Positions 5,446 through 6,596 of a stretch of 6,596 nucleotides of DNA are shown piece by piece. The stretch covers positions 1 to 6,596 of the forward strand of contig JAKATS010000320.1 of NCBI GenBank assembly GCA_021818645.1. Direction: 5' to 3'. A program made the translations under genes and the position numbers. The stretch comes from Acidobacteriota bacterium. Lineage in GTDB: Bacteria; Acidobacteriota; Terriglobia; Terriglobales; SCQP01. The number at the start of each line of letters is the position of its first letter. The first letter of the stretch is position 1. The notes under the pieces are model-generated. The model searched no databases and had not been told where the DNA came from. It saw nothing but the letters and a program-made list of their open reading frames with translations.

Positions 5446-6596
5446 ATGCCGGAATTTCGCTTTGAACTATTAGCCCAGGACCCCGCTTCCGGTGCGCGCG
5501 CCGGGCTGCTGCACACTCCGCACGGAATCATCGAAACTCCCTGTTTTATGCCCGTCGGCACCCGGGCATCCGTAAAGGCCGTGGCGCAGAACGATCTCGA
5601 AGCATTGGGCGCCCGGCTGATTCTGGCCAATAACTATCACCTGTATTTACGACCCGGCCGGGAGACCGTTCGTGAACTGGGCGGTCTGCATGCTTTCATG
5701 TCCTGGCCGCACGCCATCTTGACCGACAGCGGCGGGTTTCAGGTCTTCAGTCTGCAGGGTATGCGCCAGGTGGAAGAGCAGGGAGTGATTTTTCGTTCGC
5801 ACCTGGATGGCAGCCGGCATGAATTCACGCCCGAGCTGGCCACCAACGCGCAGCTTGATTTCGGCGCGGATATCATCATGGCCTTGGATGAGTGCACCGA
5901 ATACCCGGCTACGGAAGAACGAGCCCGAGCCAGCCTGGAACGCACCCTGCGCTGGCTGGCCCGCTGCCGCACGTCCTGGCGGGAGGCTCAATGCGGCTTG
6001 GGCGTGCGCCGCGGTTCCACGCCACCGTATTTTCAGGCGTTGTTCGGCATTGTGCAAGGCGGCATGCATCCTCATTTGCGAGCCGAAGCGGCCCAGCGCG
6101 TAGTGGAAATGGACTTGCCCGGTTATGCCCTCGGCGGCCTTTCGGTGGGTGAACCGCGCGAACTGACCTGGGAAGCCGCCGCCGCCGCCCTGCCGTTCCT
6201 CCCTTGCGACCGGCCGCGTTATGCCATGGGGGTGGGCATGCCGGAGGAACTGGCCGGTTTTGTGGCGCTGGGGGTGGACATGATGGATTGCGTTCTGCCA
6301 ACGCGCAATGCCCGGAACGGTCTCGCCTTTACTTCCACCGGCCGGCTGGCCATTAAAAATTCCGCCTACGCCCGCGACTCCGGCCCGCTCGACCCCGCCT
6401 GCGCCTGCGGCGTCTGCACGCGTTATTCCCGCGCCTATTTGCGCCATTTATTTCAAGTCAATGAAATGCTGGCCGCCATGCTGCTCACCCGGCACAATCT
6501 TTTTCTCTACCTTGACAGCATGCGCCGGCTTCGCCATGCTATTCTTTCTGGGCAGTTTGGCCGACTAGAGAAGGCCCTCCAACCGGCGCGGCCGTA
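5446..6596 (+). CDS. tgt: tRNA-guanine transglycosylase (Tgt), open at the right edge
   Basis: This cytoplasmic enzyme exchanges guanine-34 in the anticodon of tRNAs for Asp, Asn, His and Tyr for the queuine precursor preQ1, a key step of queuosine synthesis. In the window 383 complete codons are present. The frame is still open at the last two bases (TA), which may begin the stop codon, since family members are about 375-390 residues. The TIM-barrel signatures are PCFMPVGTRASVKAV, NNYHLYLRPG, LTDSGGFQVFSL (general base Asp94), LDECTEYPA, QALFGIVQGG, YALGGLSVGE and RYAMGVGMPEEL. GVDMMDCVLPTRNARNG contains the nucleophile Asp281. The zinc site is complete: CACGVC gives Cys319, Cys321 and Cys324, and the later TRHN gives His350. 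An insertion of roughly a dozen residues (about 184-195) precedes QALFGIVQGG. The ATG at 5446 is the only reasonable start although it lacks a clear ribosome-binding site. No other queuosine gene is visible nearby. Confidence 0.96.
   Translation, partial: MPEFRFELLAQDPASGARAGLLHTPHGIIETPCFMPVGTRASVKAVAQNDLEALGARLILANNYHLYLRPGRETVRELGGLHAFMSWPHAILTDSGGFQVFSLQGMRQVEEQGVIFRSHLDGSRHEFTPELATNAQLDFGADIIMALDECTEYPATEERARASLERTLRWLARCRTSWREAQCGLGVRRGSTPPYFQALFGIVQGGMHPHLRAEAAQRVVEMDLPGYALGGLSVGEPRELTWEAAAAALPFLPCDRPRYAMGVGMPEELAGFVALGVDMMDCVLPTRNARNGLAFTSTGRLAIKNSAYARDSGPLDPACACGVCTRYSRAYLRHLFQVNEMLAAMLLTRHNLFLYLDSMRRLRHAILSGQFGRLEKALQPARP

Noticed and set aside
5647..6447. Open minus-strand frame of 266 codons opposite tgt
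   Set aside because: It is fully antisense to tgt, whose catalytic and zinc motifs are all in the plus frame. The antisense translation is low-complexity Gly/Ala/Arg/His-rich with no motif.

Overview
The window looks like ordinary chromosomal DNA from a GC-rich bacterium. The set of families fits an acidobacterium (Acidobacteriota): a uxaE-type sugar-acid epimerase, a distinctive long alpha/beta hydrolase and a five-helix Yip1 protein. This assignment is an inference from protein style. No rRNA or other direct taxonomic marker is present. The MurE carries the DNPR motif typical of meso-diaminopimelate-adding enzymes, so the peptidoglycan is probably of the Gram-negative (A1-gamma) type.

Layout from left to right. 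Positions 1-206 (minus) hold the first 68 codons of a tagaturonate-epimerase-like protein that runs off the left edge. A 103-base divergent intergenic region separates it from murE (310-1848, plus). murF (1839-3254, plus) overlaps murE by 10 bases, so the two form a tight, probably translationally coupled pair that adds meso-DAP and then D-Ala-D-Ala to the UDP-MurNAc peptide. A structured 150-base spacer with a strong intrinsic terminator follows. Next come an alpha/beta hydrolase of unknown substrate (3405-4451, plus), a short convergent spacer with two hairpins (4452-4546), a Yip1-family membrane protein (4547-5302, minus), a 143-base divergent spacer, and tgt (5446 to the right edge, plus). 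The tgt frame is still open at the last base and is already at normal family length.

Only murE and murF clearly work together. Their usual division/cell-wall (dcw) partners are absent on both sides: no ftsI upstream and no mraY downstream. The cluster therefore appears to be split here. tgt, the Yip1 protein, the hydrolase and the epimerase have no evident shared pathway.

I found no mobile element, CRISPR array, tRNA, or defence or toxin system. The most interesting non-coding signal is the murF-hydrolase spacer. It contains two copies of CCAATCCG...GGCCGG, with complementary partners both upstream and downstream, so mutually exclusive folds ending in a terminator are possible. This could be an attenuator or leader RNA, or simply a terminator in GC-rich sequence.
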